From NCBI RefSeq assembly GCF_002005305.1, contig NZ_CP014782.1, positions 4,278,001 through 4,342,000 on the forward strand: a stretch of 64,000 nt of DNA. The letters run 5' to 3'. The first letter of the stretch is position 1; each line of letters starts with the position of its first letter. Source of the DNA: Shewanella psychrophila (GTDB lineage Bacteria; Pseudomonadota; Gammaproteobacteria; Enterobacterales; Shewanellaceae). The position numbers were made by a program, and so were the translations under genes. The notes beneath the pieces are model-generated. The model was not told the origin of the DNA, searched no databases, and worked only from the letters and a program-made list of their open reading frames with translations. Of the stretch, positions 41,738 to 50,197 are shown piece after piece.

Positions 41738-43078
41738 TCATACCTTACACTGCGCACTCAACTGAGAAAGCATAAGATGACTTGAATCAAAACTAAGTGC
41801 TTCCTTCATCGTTTGCCTTAAAAATGCGTTCATCGCGGGTTGAAGCCGTATTGCATTATCAATTCTTGGGTCGCTGCCCTGAGTATATGCCCCAATAGAG
41901 ATCAGATCTTTGTTCTGTTGAAATAGGGAATAGACTTGTTTTACTCGCCTCATTGACTCCAGATGCTCAGTATTAATCACCATAGGGGCAACACGGCTAA
42001 TCGAGGCTTCGACATCGATGGCGGGGTAATGACCTGAGTCGGCTAATGATCTCGACAAGACTATGTGCCCATCTAAGATTGCTCTGGCCGCATCAGCAAT
42101 GGGATCCTGAAGATCATCCCCTTCAGTTAATACAGTATAAAACGCTGTGATAGAGCCCTGACCCGGACCACCATTTCCTGCTCTTTCGACCAATTTGGGT
42201 AACTTAGCAAACACCGAAGGCGGATAACCTTTGGTTGCTGGAGGTTCACCGACCGCCAGTGCTATTTCTCGCTGAGCTTGGGCATAACGGGTTAGGCTAT
42301 CCATGAGAAGCAATACGTTATAGCCCAAATCTCTAAAATATTCAGCAATTCGCGTCGACGTTTCACAGGCTCGAAGACGCATAAGTGGAGAAGTATCGGC
42401 GGGAGCCGCTACCACAACAGACCGTGCACGTCCCTCTTCCCCCAAGATTTCTTCGATAAACTCTTTAACTTCACGGCCACGCTCTCCGACTAACCCAACC
42501 ACTATGATGTCGGCAGTAGTCCCTCGCGTCATCATACCCAGCAGCACACTTTTACCCACACCAGAACCAGCAAAGAGCCCCATCCGCTGGCCTTTACCGA
42601 CGGTTAGCATGGCATTGATCGCCCTAACGCCGACATCTAAAGGCTCAGTGATCGCTCTGCGAGCTAAGGGGTTGATAGAAGGTGAATGTCTCGGTGCTTT
42701 TTGATCGGTTTGTAATCGGCCTAAACTGTCTAAGGGTTGACCATTACCATCGAGTACACGCCCCAGTAATGCCAGTCCCACATTGAGTCCAGTTTGCTCA
42801 CCTAAGGGGGTGACCCTAGCGCCGGGTAAAACACCTCTTAACTCTTCTATAGGCATTAAATAGAGAAGCTCATCGTCGAAACCTATCACTTCGGCCACCA
42901 AGTCCCCTGCCAAGGTTTCTATGCTACAAAGACTCCCTATCGGGGCTCGACAGCCTGTAGCTTCGAGCGTTAGCCCTACCACCCGAATCAACTGTCCACT
43001 GGCCTCGGGCACAAATGGATAAACCTTATCATGCTGCAGTCTGATTTTAGTCAGTAGCTGGCTTTGGCGGTTGCTCAT
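41738..43078 (-). CDS. fliI: Flagellar export ATPase FliI
   Basis: 446 residues. Walker A GSGVGKSVLLG, GERGREVKEFIEE, Walker B LLLMDSLTRYAQAQREIALAVGEPPATKGYPPSVFAKLP and the C-terminal domain are all present. Hexameric ATPase that unloads chaperones and feeds substrates to FlhA. It overlaps fliH by 32 bp, so the two are translationally coupled, in keeping with the FliH2-FliI complex. Confidence 0.98.
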   Translation of the reverse strand: MSNRQSQLLTKIRLQHDKVYPFVPEASGQLIRVVGLTLEATGCRAPIGSLCSIETLAGDLVAEVIGFDDELLYLMPIEELRGVLPGARVTPLGEQTGLNVGLALLGRVLDGNGQPLDSLGRLQTDQKAPRHSPSINPLARRAITEPLDVGVRAINAMLTVGKGQRMGLFAGSGVGKSVLLGMMTRGTTADIIVVGLVGERGREVKEFIEEILGEEGRARSVVVAAPADTSPLMRLRACETSTRIAEYFRDLGYNVLLLMDSLTRYAQAQREIALAVGEPPATKGYPPSVFAKLPKLVERAGNGGPGQGSITAFYTVLTEGDDLQDPIADAARAILDGHIVLSRSLADSGHYPAIDVEASISRVAPMVINTEHLESMRRVKQVYSLFQQNKDLISIGAYTQGSDPRIDNAIRLQPAMNAFLRQTMKEALSFDSSHLMLSQLSAQCKV

Positions 43079-44081
43079 CTTGTTTTACGCCTTCTGAATC
43101 TCTAGGTGCTGACACATTTTCTTCATGAGTACTAAGTATCTCTTTTTGTGCACTAGGCTCACTCTCCACATCACTAGACTCTACATCGCCTGATGACGTC
43201 AGTTCCCCGAGTTGCCCTTCTATTTCATCAATTACATTCTGCTGAATTTCATGGCTAGTGTGAGATGATAAGCCCTGCTGTTGCTGCTCTTGTGATTGAT
43301 TGAGATGTTGAAGATGATGGTTCATCTCCTCAAGCACTGTGCTTATCCTCTGTTCCAGTCGCATATCGACACTACTTCGATGACTGTTAATGACACAATC
43401 ACCAGGTGACAAGCTTGGGTCTGCTTCCAATTCCCATCGGTTTTTTTCCAATTGATTAGCACTATAGAGTTCTTGAACCAATTGGTGATCATCCGGATGT
43501 AAACGAATAGTGATCCCTTGCTCCTTCAATGGGAGTGAATCAACACCTTGCCTCAGTGCTGCCAATATGTGCTCAGGGTGAGTTTTCAACTCGTGACCAA
43601 TAACGGCGCGGGTTAATTTCATCGTCAGGGAGAGTAACTCTTGTTCAATCTCGGTATCTAACAGGGCTAAGGGCTTTTCAAATTGTTCCAGCAAGGACTC
43701 AAATCGTGAAATTAAGACTTTAGCTTTCTCTACACCTTCGCTGTGACCCTGCTCAGCCCCCTGTTTCAGGCCCTCTTCATGGCCCTGTTTCAACCCCTCT
43801 AGTCGGCCGCTTTCTACCCCGGTCTGAAAACCTTCTTCTTTTCCCTGAGCAAAGCCTTCTTGCTCGGCTTGCTCACGAATTTCTTCTATTTCAGTTAATG
43901 TCGGCGGCAAAAAAGATTGGGGTTCATCTACATCGGCTTTATATTCCCCTGTACGACCGAACAAGTTTGAGACACCTTCGGGAGTTGCAACTGTTACATC
44001 GGGGATTTGCCAATGTGTGAACTCAACCTCAGAACGACTCGATTCCCCCTCTGCCGGCTTACCTTCACAGTCTGTTTTCAT
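43047..44081 (-). CDS. fliH: Flagellar export regulator FliH
   Basis: 344 residues, long for the family (E. coli 228). The middle has the Gly-rich helical GxxxG repeat of FliH (FAQGKEEGFQTGVESGRLEGLKQGHEEG, about 95-125), followed by the conserved C-terminal domain (LTMKLTRAVIGHELKTHPEHIL, IRLHPDD, NSHRSSVDMRLEQRI). A Ser/Glu/Gln-rich tail of about 80 residues follows and accounts for most of the extra length. It negatively regulates FliI and docks it to FliN. The start overlaps the fliG stop (TAATG). Confidence 0.95.
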   Translation of the reverse strand: MKTDCEGKPAEGESSRSEVEFTHWQIPDVTVATPEGVSNLFGRTGEYKADVDEPQSFLPPTLTEIEEIREQAEQEGFAQGKEEGFQTGVESGRLEGLKQGHEEGLKQGAEQGHSEGVEKAKVLISRFESLLEQFEKPLALLDTEIEQELLSLTMKLTRAVIGHELKTHPEHILAALRQGVDSLPLKEQGITIRLHPDDHQLVQELYSANQLEKNRWELEADPSLSPGDCVINSHRSSVDMRLEQRISTVLEEMNHHLQHLNQSQEQQQQGLSSHTSHEIQQNVIDEIEGQLGELTSSGDVESSDVESEPSAQKEILSTHEENVSAPRDSEGVKQDEQPPKPATD

Positions 44082-45118
44082 TATAAGAACTCTTCACCGC
44101 CACCACCGCCTAACATAATCTCACCACTATCACTTAAACGCCTAGCAATAGATAAGATCTCTTTTTGAGCGACTTCAACTTCACTTATCCTGATTGGCCC
44201 CATGGCTTCTAAGTCATCATTTAACAACTCAGCCGCTCGCTTAGACATATTACCCAAAATCTTATCTTTGAGTGCATCATCGGCGCCCTTGAGTGCCTTC
44301 ATCAGAACATCTTGTTGAATTTCGCGAAGCAGCACTTGAATACCTACGTCATCCACGTCAATCAGATTCTCAAAGACAAACATCAGATCTTGTATCTGTT
44401 GCGCCATCTCTTCATCTGACTCTCTCATGGTCTCCATGAGCTGACTCTCAACATTGGTGTCCAGATAGTTCATAATACCAGCTGCAGCTTTTAAACCGCC
44501 CATCTTAGCAGCCTGAGCACCGCCTTGACCTGCAAACTGTTTCTCCATGATATCGTTTAATTCCTGGAGTGCCGCGGGTTGAACCTCTTCTAAATTTGCG
44601 ATGCGCATCATAAGGTCAAGACGTGTATTCTCAGGAGACTGGGCAAAAATTTCTGCCGCCTGATCGGGTTCCAGATAGGAAAGCACGATAGTTTGGATCT
44701 GCGGGTGCTCATTTTGTATGATGGTCGCCACTTGACGAGGATCCATCCACTTGAGTGAATCCAATCCTTTAGCACCGCTACCCATGATGATCTGTTCGAT
44801 TAAATTACCGGCCTTATCTTCACCTAGCGCCGCCGTTAAGGCCTTTCGAACAAACTCTTCACTGTTAAAGCCAATAGATGAGTACTTTTGAACTTCATCA
44901 AGAAATAGCTTATGTACACCTACGACTTTTTCCTGACCAAAATCATCCATGGCTGCCATCACCATGCCAACCTTTTGAACTTGCTTTGGCTCCAGGTGTT
45001 TTAAAATTGACGCAGCGTCCGCTTCACTTAGGCTCAAAAGTAATATTGCCGTTTTTTCAGTGCCAGTTAGCTCGTCTACATTACCGGCTTTAGCTTCATT
45101 ATCTGATTTATTGCTCAT
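44081..45118 (-). CDS. fliG: Flagellar motor switch protein FliG
   Basis: 345 residues. N-terminal FliF-binding domain (LTGTEKTAILLLSLSEADAASILKHLEPKQVQKVG), the middle EHPQIQTIVLSYLEPDQAAEIF motif, and the C-terminal torque helix region (VLLREIQQDVLMKALKGADDALKDKILGNMSKRAAELL) with conserved charges. It is the rotor face of the stator. It overlaps fliF by 11 bp and fliH by 1 bp. The tail GGGGGEEFL is typical. Confidence 0.98.
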   Translation of the reverse strand: MSNKSDNEAKAGNVDELTGTEKTAILLLSLSEADAASILKHLEPKQVQKVGMVMAAMDDFGQEKVVGVHKLFLDEVQKYSSIGFNSEEFVRKALTAALGEDKAGNLIEQIIMGSGAKGLDSLKWMDPRQVATIIQNEHPQIQTIVLSYLEPDQAAEIFAQSPENTRLDLMMRIANLEEVQPAALQELNDIMEKQFAGQGGAQAAKMGGLKAAAGIMNYLDTNVESQLMETMRESDEEMAQQIQDLMFVFENLIDVDDVGIQVLLREIQQDVLMKALKGADDALKDKILGNMSKRAAELLNDDLEAMGPIRISEVEVAQKEILSIARRLSDSGEIMLGGGGGEEFL

Positions 45119-46823
45119 CTGCTTGTAACCAACCTTTTACTACCTGGGTAGATAACTCAGGTTCATTTGCGACCAACGCTCTAATTGCTTTAATCATATC
45201 ATCATCTTTATGAAGATCCGGTATCAAAATCGAACCGTCATCTGCATAACTGTATTCGGCTTCAGGGCGGTTGAGCATTCCCAAGGTATCCGATGCAAAT
45301 TGATCTTCGATTTCAGCCAGTTCATCACCAAATTTTGGCTCATCGGGAATATTGATACTATCTGGATAGATAAGGCGCTTCAGCATAGGTCTTACGATAA
45401 ATAAAATTAAGGCAAGAATGATTAAGCCACCCATGCCCAGCTTGAGCGCTCGCCAGAACCATGGCTGTTCCCATAGCTCTGGAGCCGGTGCTTCTTCGAT
45501 AAGCTGATCCATGAAGGGAACAGTAACCACTTCAAGCACATCACCACGTTGAGTACTGAAACCTACAGCCCCCTCTAACAAACGGCGAATATTCGCTAAC
45601 TCTTGTTCGGTTCGCGGTACTCGATTAATTTGACCATCTTCCCCGGCAGCCCCAGTTTTAAAGTCCACGGCAACAGACACACTGACACGTCTTACCGTAC
45701 CAACTTGCTGCCTAGTATGGCTGATGGTGGTATCGAGTTCGAAATTTCTGGTGGCTTCTCTGTGAGATGAACCACGACTTGCAGAATCTGACTCAGCTTC
45801 TGCATTTAACGCATCCTGTGGAATATCACTCTCCATAGGAGGCTGATTCGACAAGGCGCCAGGGATCCCCGATGTACTGCCACCACCAGAGTCGTTCTCA
45901 ACTGTCATTTCACTTCTAAGGGCGGGGAGATCTGGGTTGTAACGCTTCGCAGTTTGCTCGACCGCGGTGAAGTCCATCGTAACATCGACTTGAGAGGTGA
46001 AATTTTCAGGCCCTAGTATCGGCATGAGAATCGATTGAACCTTAGTCCTGTATTCCACCTCTTTTTGTAGTACTAACTCTTGCTCTCTTCGCGCTCTTGC
46101 CGAGACCGCATCTTGGCTACCTGAGTTTAATAATCGACCATTTGAATCTGTCACGGTCACACGAGTAGGGATTAAGCCTTGAACGGCCGAAGCCACGATA
46201 TCAACGACTGCATCAACTTCTTCTTGTCCAAGCCCACCTCGACGAACGTTGAGTACCACAGTTGCACTGGGCTTAGCACGGTTTCTTGAGAAGACATTCT
46301 CTTTGGGAATAGCCAAAATAACTTTAGCTCTACTGACACTTCTAAGCTCTTCAATAGCCCTGGCTAAATTCAACTCTTGACTATGCTTGAGCCTTGCTTG
46401 CTCCATTCGCTGGCTCACGCCAAAACCACTATCTTGACTCAGGTAATCATTTTGGTTCGAGGCACCATCGATCCCCTCCCGGCTCAACATCAACTTAACA
46501 TCTTGATACTTATCTTCAGGCACCTTGATAACATCTACATCGATCTGATACTTAATTTTGTTTTTATCTAAGGCGTCCAATACCTTTACCATCTCTTGGG
46601 TATCCATTTTCCCAAGGGGTCTGTATTCCGGCTCTTGAGCCCATAACATGATAAATACAGCCAATGCCAAACAGATCGCAAGCGCGAGTATCATGGTGAC
46701 TTGGCGCAGCATATCAACCCCGCCAAACGTACTGCCGCCGGATTTATTTTCTTCTTGGACTCCACCCGCCAGCTGATCGCTTGCCAATGTAGACTCAGAA
46801 CCTACTACCATGTCTGTGCTCAA
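45108..46823 (-). CDS. fliF: Flagellar MS-ring protein FliF
   Basis: 571 residues. Two membrane helices (about 38-58 and 450-470), with the YscJ-like ring-building motifs between (LMLSREGIDGAS, EQARLKHSQELNLARAIEELRSVSRAKVILAIP). The C-terminal tail binds FliG (NEPELSTQVVKGWLQADEQ). It forms the MS-ring in the inner membrane and is placed at the pole by FlhF. The frame begins at a TTG at 46823; an ATG at 46811 is equally usable (MVVGSESTLASD) and I cannot decide. It is 59 bp after fliE. Confidence 0.97.
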   Translation of the reverse strand: MSTDMVVGSESTLASDQLAGGVQEENKSGGSTFGGVDMLRQVTMILALAICLALAVFIMLWAQEPEYRPLGKMDTQEMVKVLDALDKNKIKYQIDVDVIKVPEDKYQDVKLMLSREGIDGASNQNDYLSQDSGFGVSQRMEQARLKHSQELNLARAIEELRSVSRAKVILAIPKENVFSRNRAKPSATVVLNVRRGGLGQEEVDAVVDIVASAVQGLIPTRVTVTDSNGRLLNSGSQDAVSARARREQELVLQKEVEYRTKVQSILMPILGPENFTSQVDVTMDFTAVEQTAKRYNPDLPALRSEMTVENDSGGGSTSGIPGALSNQPPMESDIPQDALNAEAESDSASRGSSHREATRNFELDTTISHTRQQVGTVRRVSVSVAVDFKTGAAGEDGQINRVPRTEQELANIRRLLEGAVGFSTQRGDVLEVVTVPFMDQLIEEAPAPELWEQPWFWRALKLGMGGLIILALILFIVRPMLKRLIYPDSINIPDEPKFGDELAEIEDQFASDTLGMLNRPEAEYSYADDGSILIPDLHKDDDMIKAIRALVANEPELSTQVVKGWLQADEQ

Positions 46824-46882
46824 AATTGTTACCCGTTTATTCTATTAATTATCGTATGTAATGCTTAGCATGTGAGTCGAAA

Positions 46883-47227
46883 CTAGACTGGCATGCTCAT
46901 AATCTCTTTATACGCTTCAACTAGCTTATTTCTAACCTGCACGGTGGCTTCAAACGCGACACTGGCCTTCTCTCTGGCGATGACGGTATCAGAAAGTGTC
47001 ACTCTGGTATCCCCCATATCCAAGCGTGTGGCCAATGAACCAGAATTAGCTTGAAGCTCGCCAACGGTGCCGATAGCCTGGGACAGAAGCTGACTAAAAT
47101 CGCTCCCTGAGGTATTACTAACTTGCTGAGTAATAGGTGAACTGAAACCGGAATTGAATCCAGAAGGCTTGATTTCACCACTAAGAGACTGCATCTCTTG
47201 TAATAATGAGTTGGCTCCAATCTGCAT
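46883..47227 (-). CDS. fliE: Flagellar hook-basal body protein FliE
   Basis: 114 residues, typical. The C-terminal helix region (SVAFEATVQVRNKLVEAYKEIMSMPV) and VTLSDTVIAREKAS are conserved. FliE joins the MS-ring to the rod. It is the first gene of the fliE-J operon and lies 64 bp after a sigma-54 motif start. Confidence 0.96.
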   Translation of the reverse strand: MQIGANSLLQEMQSLSGEIKPSGFNSGFSSPITQQVSNTSGSDFSQLLSQAIGTVGELQANSGSLATRLDMGDTRVTLSDTVIAREKASVAFEATVQVRNKLVEAYKEIMSMPV

Positions 47228-47300
47228 ATCTTTCTCCCCATCGTCTTGACGAATACTCTAAGTGACGAATAGTTGACGAACTTAACTGTTAGATATTATT

Positions 47301-47317
47301 ATGCAAAAAATCTGCCA
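47301..47317 (-). promoter_or_regulatory. Sigma-54 promoter upstream of fliE
   Basis: TGGCAGATTTTTTGCAT on the minus strand: TGGCA at -24 and TTGCA at -12 with the right spacing; the best of the four sigma-54 motifs found. Expected FlrC target by analogy with Vibrio. Confidence 0.88.
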
Positions 47318-47441
47318 AGTGGCTTGCAAATAGAAAAGGAGGGAGAGGAATAGGCCGATATAGTCCATCTAGTAACAAGTAACCAAAGCATCACAGCTGG
47401 ATTAACAGTACTTCAAAGAGTTATTTATAAATAGAGGGGAG

Positions 47442-47472
47442 TTCCTAGGACCAGTGGTCTCGGACCTAGGAA
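47442..47472. terminator. TTCCTAGG...CCTAGGAA hairpin after flrC
   Basis: Perfect 8-bp inverted repeat ten bases after the flrC stop, with a further inner stem in the loop. Same sequence as the hairpin at 20.19 kb. Probably ends the flrBC transcript; no T-tract is clear. Confidence 0.5.
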
Positions 47473-47480
47473 AGTGTTCG

Positions 47481-48842
47481 TTATGCAGGGATCTCTATGC
47501 CCATATCTCTCATTTTTGCCATCTTGTATCTTAAGGTTCTGGCACTGATCCCCAGCTTTTCGGCTACGAGTTTCCTACTGCCCTGACACATGTTCAGCGT
47601 TTCAAGAATGATCACATGTTCCTGTGCCTTAAGCTCATCACCTAATGCATCGAGTTCGGCAGGTTTATTCGATGAGTGTAATGGGTGCTCTACAGGCCCT
47701 TGACTAATGTGGACTTCCTGAGTATCGAGAATAATATCAGAGCCGACAATAAATTCACCATTAGTCAAGATCAAGGCTCGCTGTATCACATTATCTAGCT
47801 CTCTCACATTTCCAGGCCATCTATGGGTCAGCAAACGTCTACAGGCTGTTTCATCCAGACTAGGAAGCTCTAATAGCCCAGATTTAGCACCGTGACGAGC
47901 CAAGAGATGACGTGCCAGAGGCAAAATATCTGCTGGTCTCTGACTTAGTGATGGCCAAGTGAGCGGAAAGACATTAATTCGATAATAGAGATCTTCACGA
48001 AACTTCCCTGACGCAACAACAGCTTTCAGATCGCGATTTGACGTTGCTAGCACCCTGATATTTAACTTTATGCTTTTACGTCCTCCGAGCCGTTCAACCT
48101 CCCTTTCCTGTAATACTCTTAACAATTTTGCTTGTAGGCTTAAATCCATCTCGGTAATTTCATCGAGTAATAAAGTACCTCCTTGTGCCTGCTCGAACTT
48201 ACCAGGGCAAGCTTGATATGCACCAGTAAAGGACCCCTTCTCGTATCCAAACAAGGTAGCTTCCAACATATTTTCGGGTATCGCAGCACAGTTTATCGCG
48301 ATAAATGGCCCATTATCACGACTACTATTTTGATGAATATATCTGGCCAGTACCTCTTTACCCGAGCCACTGGGTCCCATTATCATTACCGAAGCATCTG
48401 ATGAAGCTACCTTTTCGGCAAGCTTTAGCAAGGCAAGGCTCTTTTCATCAGCGACAATCGGCATGTTCTGAGCTATCTTAGGTTTCAGATATCGAGAGAC
48501 TTGGTTCAGCAACACCTCGGGAGCAAATGGTTTGGCTAAATAATCTACCGCACCAAGTTTTATAGCGTTGACGGCATTATCTATGGTGGCATAAGCAGTC
48601 ATCAGTAAAACAGGAACTTGAGCTTGATTCTGTTGAAGATAGTTAAGTAAACCTATGCCGCCTATGCCTTCCATCTGTACATCGCTGATGACCAGATCGA
48701 AAGATTCAATCTTGAGTTTAATAATCGCATCTTCAGCCGAGCAAACATCGACACATTCATATTGCGCCAGCAACAGTGTGTCCAGCAGTGCTTCCCTGAG
48801 TGAATGATCGTCTTCAACCAGTAATAGTTTACCTTCAGACAT
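47481..48842 (-). CDS. flrC: Sigma-54-dependent response regulator FlrC
   Basis: 453 residues: receiver (Asp54 in LVISDVQMEGIGG), AAA+ domain with GPSGSGKEVLAR, the sigma-54 contact loop as GSFTGA (usually GAFTGA), and GGTLLLDEITEMD, and a Fis-type HTH (CQGSRKLVAEKLGISARTLRYKMAKM). Phosphorylated by FlrB, it activates sigma-54 promoters of basal-body and hook genes. It overlaps flrB by 8 bp. Confidence 0.96.
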   Translation of the reverse strand: MSEGKLLLVEDDHSLREALLDTLLLAQYECVDVCSAEDAIIKLKIESFDLVISDVQMEGIGGIGLLNYLQQNQAQVPVLLMTAYATIDNAVNAIKLGAVDYLAKPFAPEVLLNQVSRYLKPKIAQNMPIVADEKSLALLKLAEKVASSDASVMIMGPSGSGKEVLARYIHQNSSRDNGPFIAINCAAIPENMLEATLFGYEKGSFTGAYQACPGKFEQAQGGTLLLDEITEMDLSLQAKLLRVLQEREVERLGGRKSIKLNIRVLATSNRDLKAVVASGKFREDLYYRINVFPLTWPSLSQRPADILPLARHLLARHGAKSGLLELPSLDETACRRLLTHRWPGNVRELDNVIQRALILTNGEFIVGSDIILDTQEVHISQGPVEHPLHSSNKPAELDALGDELKAQEHVIILETLNMCQGSRKLVAEKLGISARTLRYKMAKMRDMGIEIPA

Positions 48843-49956
48843 GATCTACGCCCTCTACAGTTGATACTGAATGAGTCACAGAAATCGCTGAACCAGACTG
48901 TACCGCCGAATTTTTTAATTTGGGAAAGTATAATGATGCCTTACAACCTTTGCCCTTTTCACAGCGCAATTGAATTTTCCCACCATGATTGGCTACTACA
49001 GATTGAACAACAGCAAGACCCAGACCAGTTCCCTGTTGCTTAGTGGTAAAGAAAGGCTCGAGTACTTGCTGTTGCATCTCTTTGTCTAAGCCTTTGCCGT
49101 TATCAGTGACGTGGATCTGGATCTGAGACTCAGTTTCACAGCCTCTTAGCTCGACCAGAGTCGCCCCAGCTTCAATGCTATTGATCACCAAATTATTAAT
49201 CGCGGAGCTTAACGCGCCGGAATTGGCCAGAAACTCGTTTATAGAATCGTCGACTCGTATTAATTTACACAGATGTTGCTCAGCAATGGGTTCACAATTG
49301 GCCGTTACCTTGTCTAAAATAGTTGAAACCTGATGAGCCTCCCCCTGATCTTGCCCTCTTCCTTTAGCCATCAACAACATGTCATTGACCTGATGTTCTA
49401 GTTCATTGAGTCTATCGACGAGTTTAGTTTGGAAGCGAGTTCTCGATTGAGCCGATATTTTCGGACTTGCCAGATTAGAGGCGTACAGGAGTGCAGCGGT
49501 TAACGGCGTTCTCACTTGATGTGCAAGTGTTGCGACCATTTTACCTAATGCCGACAAACGCTGTAGGTGTGATAGATTCTTCTGTAGTAAGCGAGTTTCG
49601 GTGAGATCGGTGAGCACTATGAGTTGACCCGGCTCAGGAGTTAAGGGGGTAATAGCCAGCTTTACTCTACGACCATTCTTAAGCGAGACTTCGTGACCAT
49701 CATCATCTTGAGGAGAAAATGCACGATTAATGATCTGCAGCCATTTAAGCCCCTCTAAGGGTAGGCCTAACAGCTCTACAGCAACTGGATTTGCATCGGT
49801 GACTAGTCCATCACCATTGATAATAATTATCCCCGATGGCATAGCCTGCAGAATATGCTCCATACGATTCGACATATTGGCAGCTGGTGCCGTATCCAGC
49901 CATTTAGGTGGATCTTGGTTCAAACGATTAAATTGTAATTGGGGACTTACGGACAT
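48835..49956 (-). CDS. flrB: Flagellar sensor histidine kinase FlrB
   Basis: 373 residues without membrane helices. PAS-like domain (about 30-120, ILQAMPSGIIIINGDGLVTDANPVA), HisKA with His146 (LAHQVRTPLTAALLYASNLA), and HATPase with NSIEAGA, DNGKGLD and GTGLGLAVVQSVVANHGG. Cytoplasmic kinase for FlrC, thought to sense basal-body completion. A sigma-54 motif is 37-53 bp before the start. Confidence 0.95.
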   Translation of the reverse strand: MSVSPQLQFNRLNQDPPKWLDTAPAANMSNRMEHILQAMPSGIIIINGDGLVTDANPVAVELLGLPLEGLKWLQIINRAFSPQDDDGHEVSLKNGRRVKLAITPLTPEPGQLIVLTDLTETRLLQKNLSHLQRLSALGKMVATLAHQVRTPLTAALLYASNLASPKISAQSRTRFQTKLVDRLNELEHQVNDMLLMAKGRGQDQGEAHQVSTILDKVTANCEPIAEQHLCKLIRVDDSINEFLANSGALSSAINNLVINSIEAGATLVELRGCETESQIQIHVTDNGKGLDKEMQQQVLEPFFTTKQQGTGLGLAVVQSVVANHGGKIQLRCEKGKGCKASLYFPKLKNSAVQSGSAISVTHSVSTVEGVDHV

Positions 49957-49992
49957 ATAGACTCCGTCAAAAAATTGTTGCTAACGGGGTAC

Positions 49993-50009
49993 ATGCACGA
50001 AATAGGCCA
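49993..50009 (-). promoter_or_regulatory. Sigma-54 promoter upstream of flrB
   Basis: TGGCCTATTTCGTGCAT on the minus strand: TGGCC and GTGCA with exact 12-base GG-GC spacing, about 26 bp from predicted start to the flrB ATG. Expected FlrA target. Confidence 0.75.
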
Positions 50010-50027
50010 AATGATAAAGGGGGTGGG

Positions 50028-50160
50028 TTCCTAGGCTATATTAGGTTCACAAGCTCACTTAAAAATAATAGCTAAGATGATAGACAAGCTAATAGACGCC
50101 AGTAAGACTGGCGATTTGGAAATAAGGGGTATGGCGCTAGTTCCTAGGAAACTAGGCACT
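50028..50160. repeat. TTCCTAGG palindrome copies upstream of flrB
   Basis: TTCCTAGG at 50028-50035 and TTCCTAGGAA at 50141-50150, related to the hairpins at 20.19 and 47.45 kb. Intergenic between flrA stop and flrB. Confidence 0.5.
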
Positions 50161-50197
50161 AACTACTGACTACTGACTAGGAATTAGATACTTCTAC

